Assembly (NCBI RefSeq): GCF_029867415.1
Contig: NC_081183.1
Span: forward strand, 67,778,336 to 67,842,335
From: Vicia villosa
Lineage: Eukaryota > Streptophyta > Magnoliopsida > Fabales > Fabaceae
DNA length: 64,000 bases
Reading direction: 5' to 3'
Made by a program: the position numbers and the translations under genes. Positions 46,401 through 56,519 of this stretch are shown here, one piece after another. Position 1 is the stretch's first letter, and every line of letters starts with the position of its first letter. Below the pieces are notes generated by a model, which was given only the letters and a program-made list of their open reading frames with translations, ran no database searches and was not told where the DNA came from.

Positions 46401-46450
46401 TATGAGTTTGAATTAAGAGAAATATGATGGGCAAATTTTGGGGTATAACA
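43406..46450 (-). repeat. 5' LTR of element D (3045 bp)
   Basis: Minus orientation starts TGTTATACCCCAAAATTTGC at 46450 and ends CCGTATTACA at 43406. It carries W-box-like motifs at 46153-46220, an imperfect version of the U3 hairpin (46090-46106) and a tRNA-like module (45219-45278). On the plus strand it is bounded on the right by LTR fragment G. Confidence 0.85.
45215..45285 (-). other. tRNA-like module in LTR of element D
   Basis: Minus strand TAATTGGCACAGTTGGTA (A-box-like, 45278-45261) and GGTTCGATACA (B-box-like, 45229-45219), about 31 nt apart, followed 38 nt later by CAGATCC. Acceptor and anticodon stems do not pair well, so no functional tRNA is called. Confidence 0.4.
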
Positions 46451-46824
46451 GTAAGATAATTTAATTAATCGTTAGCTAACTTAATTCAAGATTACATATT
46501 TGAATATAACACACTGCGCACGCACTCACCCTAGGGTATATCCCTCTTGGTTGCCTTTCGATTAACATGGTCAATTCCCTCGAACGTAGGGATGTCTTAG
46601 CAAGTTTTCCTCCGATTAATATCATCATAAGACCATTGTCCCTTCGAGTTGCCTACGGAAATGATGATAGTCCCTTCGAATGCTAAGACATCCTTACATG
46701 TTGCCTTCTATGACCATCGATGACCCTTCGATGTCCCGAACACGTCCAATAGATGGGACTACCTACCCTCAAATGGTATGGTTAGCCCCATCCCTCCGAA
46801 AAGCATAAAAATTATAGGAGAGAC
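46451..46824 (+). repeat. Element G: Ogre-type LTR fragment, first part
   Basis: Resembles 390-800 of element A's LTR (AACTAACTACAAGATAAC-like start, GGGTATATCCCTCTTGGTTG, GACTACCTACCCTC). It is cut on the left by the 5' LTR of D and on the right by element H (TSD gagac 46820-46824). It resumes at 59409. Confidence 0.75.
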
Positions 46825-49695
46825 TGTAACAGCCCGAATTTAATTAACTGGCTAATTAAATTAAAATAAGGATTTATTTAATTTGGACGAAGTTTGATAA
46901 GTAATTGGATCGTCGGTGTTAATAAGAAAACATGTTCGGATTATTAAGTAAAGTTGGGATTTATTCGGTTAATCGAAGAATTAATAAAGTGGAATATGTT
47001 GGAGAAATAATATTATTATTGGATTTTTATTTAATTGAGATAAAGTCGTATTTAATTGGATTAATTGGAAAATAATATTAAGGGTAATAATATTATTTGT
47101 TGGAGCACAATTATTTATTTGAACTACTCTATTTCATAAATTGGGCCTAATTAGTTAGGAAGTGGAATTATATGGGTTAAGTCCAATATGAATAATATAG
47201 TAAGGGTTGGAAGAGTAGAGGTATCATAACTTTGTTCATTTGCAAAAGAAGAGGAGAAAAGAGACTAAGAGAGGAGAAAGGAGAAAAAGCTAGGGGAAGA
47301 ACAACAAGGGAGAAAGCTAGGGTTTGAAGCACATTGAAGAGGTAAGAGGGAGAATTCTTATTATTATGGGTTATTATGATTCGGTTAATGGGTAGATTAC
47401 CATGATTAGATTATTGTGTAGAAAATAGAAATTGATTTGGTAATGGGTATTAGAAAAATAATAGGGAACTCTGTGAATAAAGAAAATAAGAAAAAAATAG
47501 TGGTGGGTATGCATTGCCGGTCGGCGCTAGTGCTGGGATGGTCGACATTAGACACCCAAGCAGCATATTCTCATTTCGTTTATGATTCCGTGAGATTGTT
47601 TTTCCTGGCTGTTTCTTATATAAATGTTGTTTTGTTTTATTATTTCATAACACTAACACTACATGATGAACATATATTATATACATATAATGATACATAT
47701 AATGAAATGAAATATCCCAACTTAGCCATAATATATTCATTTTTCTGATATCTCATTTCATTTCTTGCTGTTATGCTGTTTGCTTCGGTTTCATATATAT
47801 GCTCTGTTAGATAATATATCAAGGTATATATTGTAGAAAGGGAACCACTATAATGAAATGAAACTAGTTTAGAAATGAAATATAGTTGTTACAGTAGAGG
47901 TTAGAAAACAAAATAAAATACAAAATAGTCCCGTTTAACCGAATAGCGGAATTAAACGGTATAATTAATTATCCGGAATTTGATGAAAATTTACGTGGTA
48001 ACTAAGTTTAATTAGTAGATTAACATGGTGGTGTTATTTTGTTGAAAATGTGATATTTACGAACCAACCGAAATAATGTGGATTTAAATATTTTTTTATA
48101 TTAAAATGTTGGTTTTGTAATAGAAAATGAAATATAAATTGGAACTAATGTAGTGTAATTATTAATTGGTTAATTTACTTAATATTTGAGTTAATTTCAT
48201 TAAGTATAATTGATTGGAATATAATAGATATTGAATTGATTATTTGTTTGTCGGTAACTTACGCTATTTTGGAAAGTTGACCGTAATTGTATTCTTGGTC
48301 AAATACTAACGAATTGATACTTGGTTTGGAAGCGTATTATTATATTTTGTTGACGATATGAATTAACATGAGATAGTATGATTTACTAGTGTTAATTGTA
48401 TTTTGTGAATCATAATTGAATATTGTTTCTATTATGTGGATTGATATCAATGTGTTGTGAATGTTGTGTACAATTTGATATATAATTCATAGAGTTGAAT
48501 TATTATTGGAATGCGGTAAGTTAAGATTGATGAGGTAATCTTAATTGCATAGTTGGTTGGTAATTGTACATTCATTCATGGCATAGTCGGCTTTATTGTG
48601 GAAGCGGTGAAACTCTGGGTTCACATGGTGATAGACGGTGATCCTTGATTGGAAATAGACGTAGCAGACGTTAATCCTTGATATAGATAAGGCGTAGGGG
48701 CTTTGATCTTGTCCGGATCAGAAGCGTGACTTGGATTCTAGATATTGAATCGGAAAGCGGTGAAACTTTGGGTTCACATTGAGGTACCACATGCATAGTG
48801 TCACATATCTTGCATTGAGTCACATTAGAGTTATGTGATAATTGAATATGTGAAATTGATGTTGTTGTGATACGTGTATGAGCTTGATAATTGAAATGGG
48901 TGATGTTTGGATACATACTTGGTTTAATGTGTGAATATGTGATAATTATAGTTATGTGCATAGTTGGAAAATATCGTATTGAAATTGGAATATCACACTT
49001 TTATACTTGTTGAATGCTTAATATATGTGAATATATGGAATAGTATTATTTTACATGATTAGCAAGGCGTGATAGATTCCTATAATTGTTGATTTAACCA
49101 TTATATCTTATTATACTTTCTTCATAATGATTCGTATTCTCACTCTTTTGTTTTAATGTTGCCCTCGTTTGGCGACATGCAGGTTTTGGAGTTAGTAGCT
49201 CGCGTGTGATCTTAGTCGGAGTTTCTTCCGAGTTATTTGGATATTAGGTAGTAAGTCGATGCTTTGGTCATGTAACACTGGGTAGACTAGTTATTTGAAC
49301 TCATGTTTCTATTCGGTTATGTATTATGTTTGATTTGAGAACTTGTTATGTTACTACTTGTTGTTTGATAGGCTCTTAAGCCAAATATTCTGAATTATGT
49401 TTTAATTTATGTTGATATGATTATTGAGACTTGATCATGGTATGAGACATGGATCATTTTATGAAACACATGAGTATTTAGTAGTTTCCGCTGTGAATGC
49501 ATATTCTGGATAAAATATGATTAATTGAGAAGTGTTATTTGAAATGACCAGGTGTATCATATATTGTAAGTAAATGCTGTCGGTTTTTAAAGGCTTTTAG
49601 TTTTTGAAAACATCAATTTGACGCCCTTTTGTTATATGCACGCTTATTCTCTGATTATATGCTTACTTATTTTGGGGTATAAAAGGGGTGTTACA
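46825..49695 (+). repeat. 5' LTR of element H (2871 bp)
   Basis: Contains a purine-rich segment (47240-47340) followed by a donor-like GAAGAG|GTAAGAG at 47342 and an acceptor-like CGACATGCAG|GTTTTGG ending at 49182. The 103-codon frame at 47437 also exists shortened in the other LTR and shows no motif. Confidence 0.9.
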
Positions 49696-49714
49696 TTAGT
49701 GGTATCAGAGCATG
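49696..49714 (+). other. PBS of element H (initiator tRNA-Met type)
   Basis: TTAGTGGTATCAGAGCATGG directly after the LTR end; TGGTATCAGAGC at 49700-49711 is the canonical core. Confidence 0.9.
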
Positions 49715-49837
49715 GTCGACCAGTTGGTCAATAGTCGTTAATGTTTTCTAATCATATTGTATTTGATTCGTGTATCTGACACAATCAATACTGTTTGGCT
49801 GGTTGTTTGACTGTTTAGGAAGATGGTTGCAGGAAGG

Positions 49838-51724
49838 TGATAACGCGAAAATGTATCACATATTAGGCTTGATTTACATATATTATTTCCCTATTTTATC
49901 TTAATTATGTTGCTTTATGTCGGTATTATGCTGGTATTTTCATTGTTTCAGGTTTTATGTTCGTTTTGAGAACTATTTGTCAAAAGAAGATGAAATGTAG
50001 ATAAAATCAACTTAAAAAGAAGAAAATAGGCAAATATTATAAGTGGAGGTGCAAATAGAATGAATCAAATGTGAGAGGTGCAAATAGGATGGACCAAGTT
50101 TGGAAGCCCAGCCCACGAAGGAGCTGAAGCTCCCACTATGAAGAAGCTGAGACGCCCGTCTAAGGGCCCAATTGCATGGAGACGCCCGTCTCCAAAGTCC
50201 AAGGGCCACGTCATCAAAGGAGACGTCCGTCTCCTAAGTTCACCCACGTTCATAGGACACGTCACATGAAGGAGACGTCCGTCTCCAACAATCCAGCCAC
50301 TTTGGGACCCACGTCTCAAGACTCGTTCAAAGATAATTTAAATTTGAAGGCCCACGTCTCCGTTCTATACTCCACCAACCAAGTCTTCCTATATTTTCTC
50401 AACTTCCCACGCCATGATCTCCACTACTTCTCACATGATGCTGAAAGTAACTTCCACTTCCATTCACTATATTAAGAGTCTGAGCATTCATTTGAAGGCA
50501 TCCAAGTTTTAGGCGCGGAAGCGCTGTTCATAGTTTTAGGCATAAATTATCACTTTGTAAAAGTGGTAGTTTCTCACATTGAGGAACTACCACACCATTA
50601 GTTTTAGGCCTACAATTCATGTACTCTTGGATCACAATCTTGCCGACATTATTTCAAAGCTTCATTCGAGTTTCAAGATTTGTTTTGTTCGTAATTTTAT
50701 TCAAGTTTGTTTCGTCTGCTTTACTTCCAGGTTTATTTATTTGCAATTATTTTAGTTTCTTGTTCTTATAATATTGTTTTATCATTACAAATCTAGTTAC
50801 GCACATGTTCATGGTTAGTAATTATAATTTCATGTTTAATAATTATAATTTCATGTTTAATAATTATAATTTCATGTTTGTTCCTTTAAGTATGCCTGGC
50901 TAATTAATTAAGATATTGGTATGTAAAGTAAGTTAACCGTGGGATCCGAAATAAATTGGCTTAATTATGTTTTATTAAATATCACTTGTTTTTGGTTTGT
51001 ATGTCTAATTTAATTAGTAAGTCTTAAAACCAATAGAGCGAAAGTTTGAGGGCTTAAGACGGTCAAAGGTTAAAATCAATAGAGCGGAAGTTTGAGATCT
51101 TTAACTGGATAGTAGACATAGGACATTAGTTTTAAGGATGGCGAAAGCGTATTAAAACTAATTAGAACTTATTTATTTTCAAAAAGTGTTTAAAACCCGC
51201 GCGGGATGGCCAAAGCGTACGTTAGGGATATTAGCATATTCCGAGTCAACAGAGCGAGAGTTTGAGATTAGGAGATTTAAGTAGATAACGACTTCATAAA
51301 AAAAGCATTTTATTAATTACGTTGTTTCCAAAAAGCTTTTCTAAATCTAATGGGATGGCGAGAGCGTACATTATGAGTTAGGATCGTAGTCTGAATCAAT
51401 AGAGCGAGAGTTTGAGAGGAGGACTTTTAAATAACATAGTTAGTAAAGATCTTTGATTTAATTAGAATCTGGCCAATGGAACTTCGGATCACCTAAGTTA
51501 GATGAAATACATACTGATATCCATTTATTATTATATTCCTAGATTTAAGATTTTAGTTTCCCCTTATTAATAACCCAAATATCATTAGCCTTAGCTTTAC
51601 ATAGTAACTTTAGATAACGGTAGGTCGATTTATAGTCCCTATGGATTCGATATCTTTTAAAACTACACGACACGACTGTGCACTTGCAGTTATCCCGACT
51701 AATAGACACGTAAAGTCGCGATTA
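49838..51724 (+). mobile_element. Solo LTR I, unassigned LTR retrotransposon
   Basis: Bounded by TSD gaagg (49833-49837 and 51725-51729). It starts TGATAACGCGAAAATG and ends GTCGCGATTA, so termini are TG...TA. Its distal part (GTCCCTATGGATTCGATATC, GACTGTGCACTTGCAG) looks like the 3' end of a gypsy-type LTR. It contains an array of GGAGACGYCCGTCTCC palindromes (50149-50286). It interrupts the leader/gag junction of element H. Confidence 0.65.
50120..50286. promoter_or_regulatory. Array of GGAGACGYCCGTCTCC palindromes in LTR I
   Basis: Full 16-bp copies at 50178-50193, 50219-50234 and 50271-50286, a partial copy at 50149-50161, and a related short stem GGAGCT-GA-AGCTCC at 50120-50133. Each is a perfect or near-perfect inverted repeat. 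Confidence 0.75.
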
Positions 51725-51729
51725 GAAGG

Positions 51730-52322
51730 AATGATGACATTAATGTCGGAGCAGTAACAAGGTGGATTGGTACCATTGGACAAGCGCTGCACGAGAGTGC
51801 AGGTAATGGAGGACATGATGAGTTACGTGCTTTTGAAGACTTTCGAAGGTGCAATCCGCCGATCTTTGAAGGAAAGTATGGACCGGACAAAGCAGATGCA
51901 TGGATGAGAGAAATGGAGAAGATCTTTCAAGTCATGAGTTGTACTGATGTACAGAAGGTACGGTTTGGTACTCACATGCTGACGGAATGAGTTGAGGATT
52001 GGTGGAGTAATATTGTGCGGAGAATTGATGAGGAAGGTATTGAAGTTACTTGGAATCTTTTCCGTGATGCATTTTTGGAAAACTATTTTCCAGAAGATGT
52101 GCATGGAATGAAAGAAGTGAGAGTTCTGGAGTTGAAGCGAGGAAGAGAACAATTTCGTTGGAAACCGTATGATGACGTGAGGAAACAATCTGGTTTTAGC
52201 AAGAAGCCAAGTGGGGGAGGAGATTCTACTTTGATTAAGTGCTACAGGTGTGGCGATACGGGTCACAAAACTGTTGATTGTGGAGTTGGTTCGAGTAGGA
52301 TTTGCTACAGTTGTGGTGAGCA
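51730..52322 (+). pseudogene. gag: Gag fragment of element H
   Basis: Encodes FEDFRRCNPPIFEGKYGPDK, IFQVMSCTDVQKVRFGTHML then a stop at about 51990, and resumes WNLFRDAFLENYFPEDVHG and a knuckle CYRCGDTGHKTVDC, followed by CYSCGE where solo LTR J is inserted. Much of the capsid C-terminus is deleted between LELKRG and the linker. This is a Tekay-type Gag pattern. Non-functional. Confidence 0.75.
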
Positions 52323-53673
52323 TGTAACACCCCCAATTCAATACTAAACAAATAAGGCATATATTTGCATAAATCAGAGTAAAGAAGCATGCATCTCACG
52401 AGGGCGTTACACACATTTCAAAATAGAACAAATATTTTATCTTTAAACATGCAATGGTCATTTCCAAATAACACGGGATTTAAAACAACATGCAAAACCA
52501 CAGCGGAATAATTATCTCATCAAATAAATGGTAAAAATAGGATGATTCCCATACATCATCCACCATGTCTCAACATCTTGGCTCAAGGCCTCACATTAAC
52601 CAAAATAACATAATCAAATACAAATACAATATGAGTAAACAAATATCTCATAATATCGAGTCATAAAAACATAAAACCCAACTCCCATGTGTTACATATG
52701 ACCAGAGCACAAGTGACTACTTAGTCACGACACCCTACTAGAGATCTAAATCTCGACGCTAAGACTCCTTCGAAGCATCACTATCCACGAAACCTGCACA
52801 TTACCAACAAAGGATAACATTCAAACAGAAGGGTGAGAATTCAACTTCTTATAGAAAACATAATATTGGGAAATGTAAAATACAATAAGAATACAATTCA
52901 AGAATTCATCACTCTTCCCATAAACAAGCATCATATGCAATTAATCAAGATTCACATGTTCATGTCATACAACATAGCTCATTTAATTCTAAGTGATAAA
53001 ACATGATTCACATATCCACATATATATACATATATCGTTAATACATATAAATTCAAATCTATATCACATATATTCCAAATCACATATGTCACATTCATAA
53101 CACAACAACAATTCATATCAAATGAATCACCAAATCCACATATATATATCTATCAACATCATTCCACACAATTCATATCACATAAATCACACCAACAATA
53201 ACATTTCACACCGACACGTGCGACTCAAGTGTGACTCAATGCGATATGCATGTGGATCCCATCCGTTATCATTTTCGGTCATGCCGATTGTCTTTCCTCT
53301 ATAGACTTGATAACCACCTCAAAGCTCCATACGGCGTTAAGCTTTCAAATCCCATTCGGCGTTAGATTTGGGACAAGCAAATAATCTTCGCGAGATTACC
53401 CGACATTGCCACTTTCAATGACTCATGCTTGTGTACGTGTGCAACAAAACAAGACTCATGCATTTAAGACGATCTCTCTATCTCTTAAACTACACAATCA
53501 CATCTTTACAACTTTGCACACCATTACACAACATGACTTCTCTTCCAAACAATGCATCAACTAACACGCATCAATCAATCACATGTATTCAAGTCTAGTA
53601 TTATCATTTGTTCAATCCATATCTTGATACATACACATTCAATTGATCATTATCAACAAGATACTTTCAAATA

Positions 53674-53677
<4 letters not shown>

Positions 53678-53722
<45 letters not shown>
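53678..53722. repeat. (AT)n microsatellite in LTR J
   Basis: About 22 AT units. Confidence 0.95.
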
Positions 53723-53726
<4 letters not shown>

Positions 53727-54136
53727 TTCCAACATATCATGGATATCACATCACTTAACACATCTATGAATATTAACCACAAGTCATTAATTCATAATGC
53801 ACACATAAGTAATCACATGTTATCCATATATTAACATCAAATTTAAACCATTCCACATCAACTAGCCTTTAGCAACTACTCACATAATTCACGGTTATCA
53901 TATCACATAATACATCCATGAACATTGATCATACACAATCCATCCATAACACACACATATAATTACATTTTATTCCCAATTATCATCATAATTAATCAAA
54001 CAAGCTTCCATCCATTCTATTCTATGATATAGACAATTATTTAAGCTTCAATATGCTTCAAACGGCACCTAAAAAGGAGTTACGGATCAAAAGTTATGAC
54101 ATTTTAAAGTTTGGAAAATTCTGCCTACAGCAGGGT

Positions 54137-54218
54137 CCGCTCAGCGGCCATTAAGCGGGCTTTACAGTAACTTCAGTCTTCGCAGCTCCGCTTAGCGGCT
54201 AGAGTCCCCGCTTAGCGG
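54137..54218. promoter_or_regulatory. CCGCTYAGCGG palindrome cluster in LTR J
   Basis: Perfect 11-bp palindromes at 54137-54147, 54188-54198 and 54208-54218 plus a half site TTAAGCGGGC at 54151. They lie about 645-725 bp from the LTR 5' end, the same distance as the GTAACCGGTTAC array in element E. Confidence 0.7.
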
Positions 54219-54863
54219 CCGTGCGATTATGTAGAAAAACTCAGCAACATACAGAATTGCGAAATCACACACCCACCACTCCAAATCACTCCCAAACATC
54301 AATAAACATCAAATACAACCAGTATTCATCATTATTGAACAACATATATCATCAAAATCATGTTTAATCATGTAAATCCATAGAAATAGCATAGAAATTA
54401 GGGTTCATACATTTCTCATGAAATAGCAAAGAATGAAGAGATTCACACAACACAAACATTACCCAATTATAGATTCTACAAGAACTTGTATTCAAACCCT
54501 TACCTCTACTCTTAAATCCACCCTCTTCAAGAAATCTACAATTCCTCTTCTCTTGTTCTTTCTCCTCTCTTCTCTTCTCTTCTTTTCCCCAAATTTTGTT
54601 ATCTCTAAAACCCTAGTTTTCCTCTTCTTACTATATTTCTCTTAATGGGCTTAGTTATGTTATTACCCACCCATCCAATTATTAATTAGGCCCAATACAT
54701 AGTATACTACTAATATCCTAATTATATCATAAAACACAAATATGCATATAATTAGATATTTCAATTAATTAGTAATTCCACATAATAATTAAATAAACAA
54801 TTAATTAATAAAACACACAAATAAGCTAATAAATAAAATATCTAATAAAATCGGGCTGTTACA

Positions 54864-56506
54864 AAGGACACAATTATGCCACGTGTGACAAGCCAAAGAA
54901 GGAGCGAGAAGAAGGGAAAGTGATTGCGTTGTCTGGTGCTGAGACCATTGCTAAGGATGAGCTAATCTGAGGTACGTGCTTTATTATTGATAATGATGCG
55001 ATGCATTCTTTCATTTCTTTGGATTATGCTGCGAGTTTGGATCTTGCTTTATCTGTATACGTAGAAGTATGGTTATTGTTACACTTGCTATGAATTTTGT
55101 CCTACTTCTTTGTGCGTTGAATTATCCGTTGAGCATCTTTGGTAGAGATTTTGGAATTGATTTAGTACAAGTTCTGAAGGGACGATATTGTAGTTTAGTA
55201 ATGGAGGTTTATGTTTCATTATGATTGTCGACTGTCTATTGACAAATTGAGGACTTGATCACCCTTAATCTATTGTTGATAGGAGACGAGATCGTATTGG
55301 ACGAGATAGACTTGTCTTACTAATTTGGTAGTGTGTAAAATGATTAGGAAGAAGTTGAAGGGTCAAGTTGGGGAGTTATATGAGAAGAGGTTCATTCATC
55401 TGGGTGTGTAGCCGTAGGGTTGCGCTTGTTTTGTCGATTAAGAAAAAAGAAGGTTCCCTGAGGTAACATTTCTTGAGGATTTAATTCTAAGAGTAAAGAT
55501 GATCATGTTGAACATATAAGGATTGTGTTATGGTGTTGAAAGAGAAGAAGTTAGGTGCTTAGTTTTCTAAGTATGAGTTTAGTGAAGGAAGTGAGTTTCC
55601 CTGGATATCTGATTTTGAGCTGAGGTGTGTTGATGTGGAATCGACAAGTGGTGGCTTATGCTTCAAGGAAACTGAGAATTCGTGAGAGGAATTATTCGAC
55701 GTATGAATGATAGTTATCCGCTGTTGTGTTTGTTTTGAAACCTAGGAGGCATTATTTGTTGGGACCGAGATTTGATGTGTATAGTGACCACAAGCGTTTG
55801 AAGTATATGGGAATATGAGGCAAAGGAGATAGTTGGAATTCTCGGAGGATTATGATTTTGTTTGAATTATCATCCTGGAAAAGCGAATGTCGTAGCCGAT
55901 GCATTGAGTAGGAAATTATTGTATATGTCTATGTTGATGATTCAAGAGTTGGGATTGTTGGAACAATTTTGAGATTTAAGTTTGGTTGTGAAGCGACTAT
56001 TTCGTGTGTTAAGCTTGGTATGTTGAAACTTACTTGTAGTATTCTTGACGAGATTAGAGAGGGTCAGAATTGGATTTGGAATTAGTTGACAAGATGACAT
56101 TGATTAATCAAGGAAAAGGTGATAATTTTGGATTGAGAAGAACGGTGTTATGAGATGTCGTGATCAAGCTTGTATTCCTGATGTTTCATATTTGAATAAA
56201 AGAATCTTGGATGAAGGACATCGAGTAATTGTGAGCGATTTGGGTCATTGTGGACAGGTTGACGAAAAATGCTCATTTATTTCCGACGAGCATGGACTAT
56301 TCGATAGAAAGACTTGCTAAGTTATGCATCAAAAAGATTGGGTGTTTGTATAGTATTCCATTCGAGTATTGAAATGATACTTTGTGAAGGTTTGTATGGT
56401 TGATATTTTGGAACGCCTTGTGTCGGTATGAATCTGAAGAGAGTAGGTGTGGTTTCAGTGTTGAGATGGTCATGTCGACTGAATTTTCGAGGACGAAAAA
56501 CTTTTA
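54864..56506 (+). pseudogene. pol: Gag end, protease and pol remnants of element H
   Basis: Continues the second knuckle (GHNYATCDKPKKER), then a protease-like MHSFISLDYAASLDL region, then RNase H scraps ([33 protein letters not shown]) and a terminal TTCGAGGACGA motif near 56485. Many stops and frameshifts; most of RT and the integrase core are deleted. Non-functional. Confidence 0.7.
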
Positions 56507-56519
56507 AGTGAGGGAGAGT
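56507..56519 (+). other. Polypurine tract of element H
   Basis: AAGTGAGGGAGAGT immediately before the LTR start TGTAACAGCC. Confidence 0.65.

Larger units (their letters stand above)
22349..46450 (-). mobile_element. Element D: autonomous-type Ogre remnant, minus strand, 3' LTR missing
   Basis: Minus-strand order: 5' LTR (46450-43406), PBS, leader, ORF1 (42673-41426), gag (41062 to about 40183), then the inserted LTR F, then RT with YVDD, RNase H and archaeal-type RNase H (35581-33742), the inserted chromovirus E, integrase (24862-24042), a 3' UTR with a minisatellite, and a polypurine-like GCGCCCGGGGCAG at 22349-22361. No 3' LTR follows. The C-terminus of Gag, the protease and the N-terminal half of RT are missing at F. 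ORF1 upstream of gag plus a second RNase H identify the Ogre/Tat lineage. Confidence 0.85.
52323..54863 (-). mobile_element. Solo LTR J, related to element H family
   Basis: Minus orientation TGTAACAGCCCGATTTTATT...GAATTGGGGGTGTTACA, 2541 bp, start similar to H's LTR. It splits the second zinc knuckle of H's gag (CYSCGE before, GHNYATC after). No 5-bp duplication is visible: host sequence reads on with at most one base shared. It has CCGCTYAGCGG palindromes (54137-54218), donor/acceptor-like sites (54503, 52794) and an (AT)n run at 53678-53722. Confidence 0.75.

Noticed and set aside
47437..47748. 103-codon frame with hydrophobic stretches, also present shortened at 57181-57456.
   Set aside because: Located in the LTRs of H within a candidate intron. 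The two copies differ in start and length, the sequence is AT-rich and has no recognisable family.
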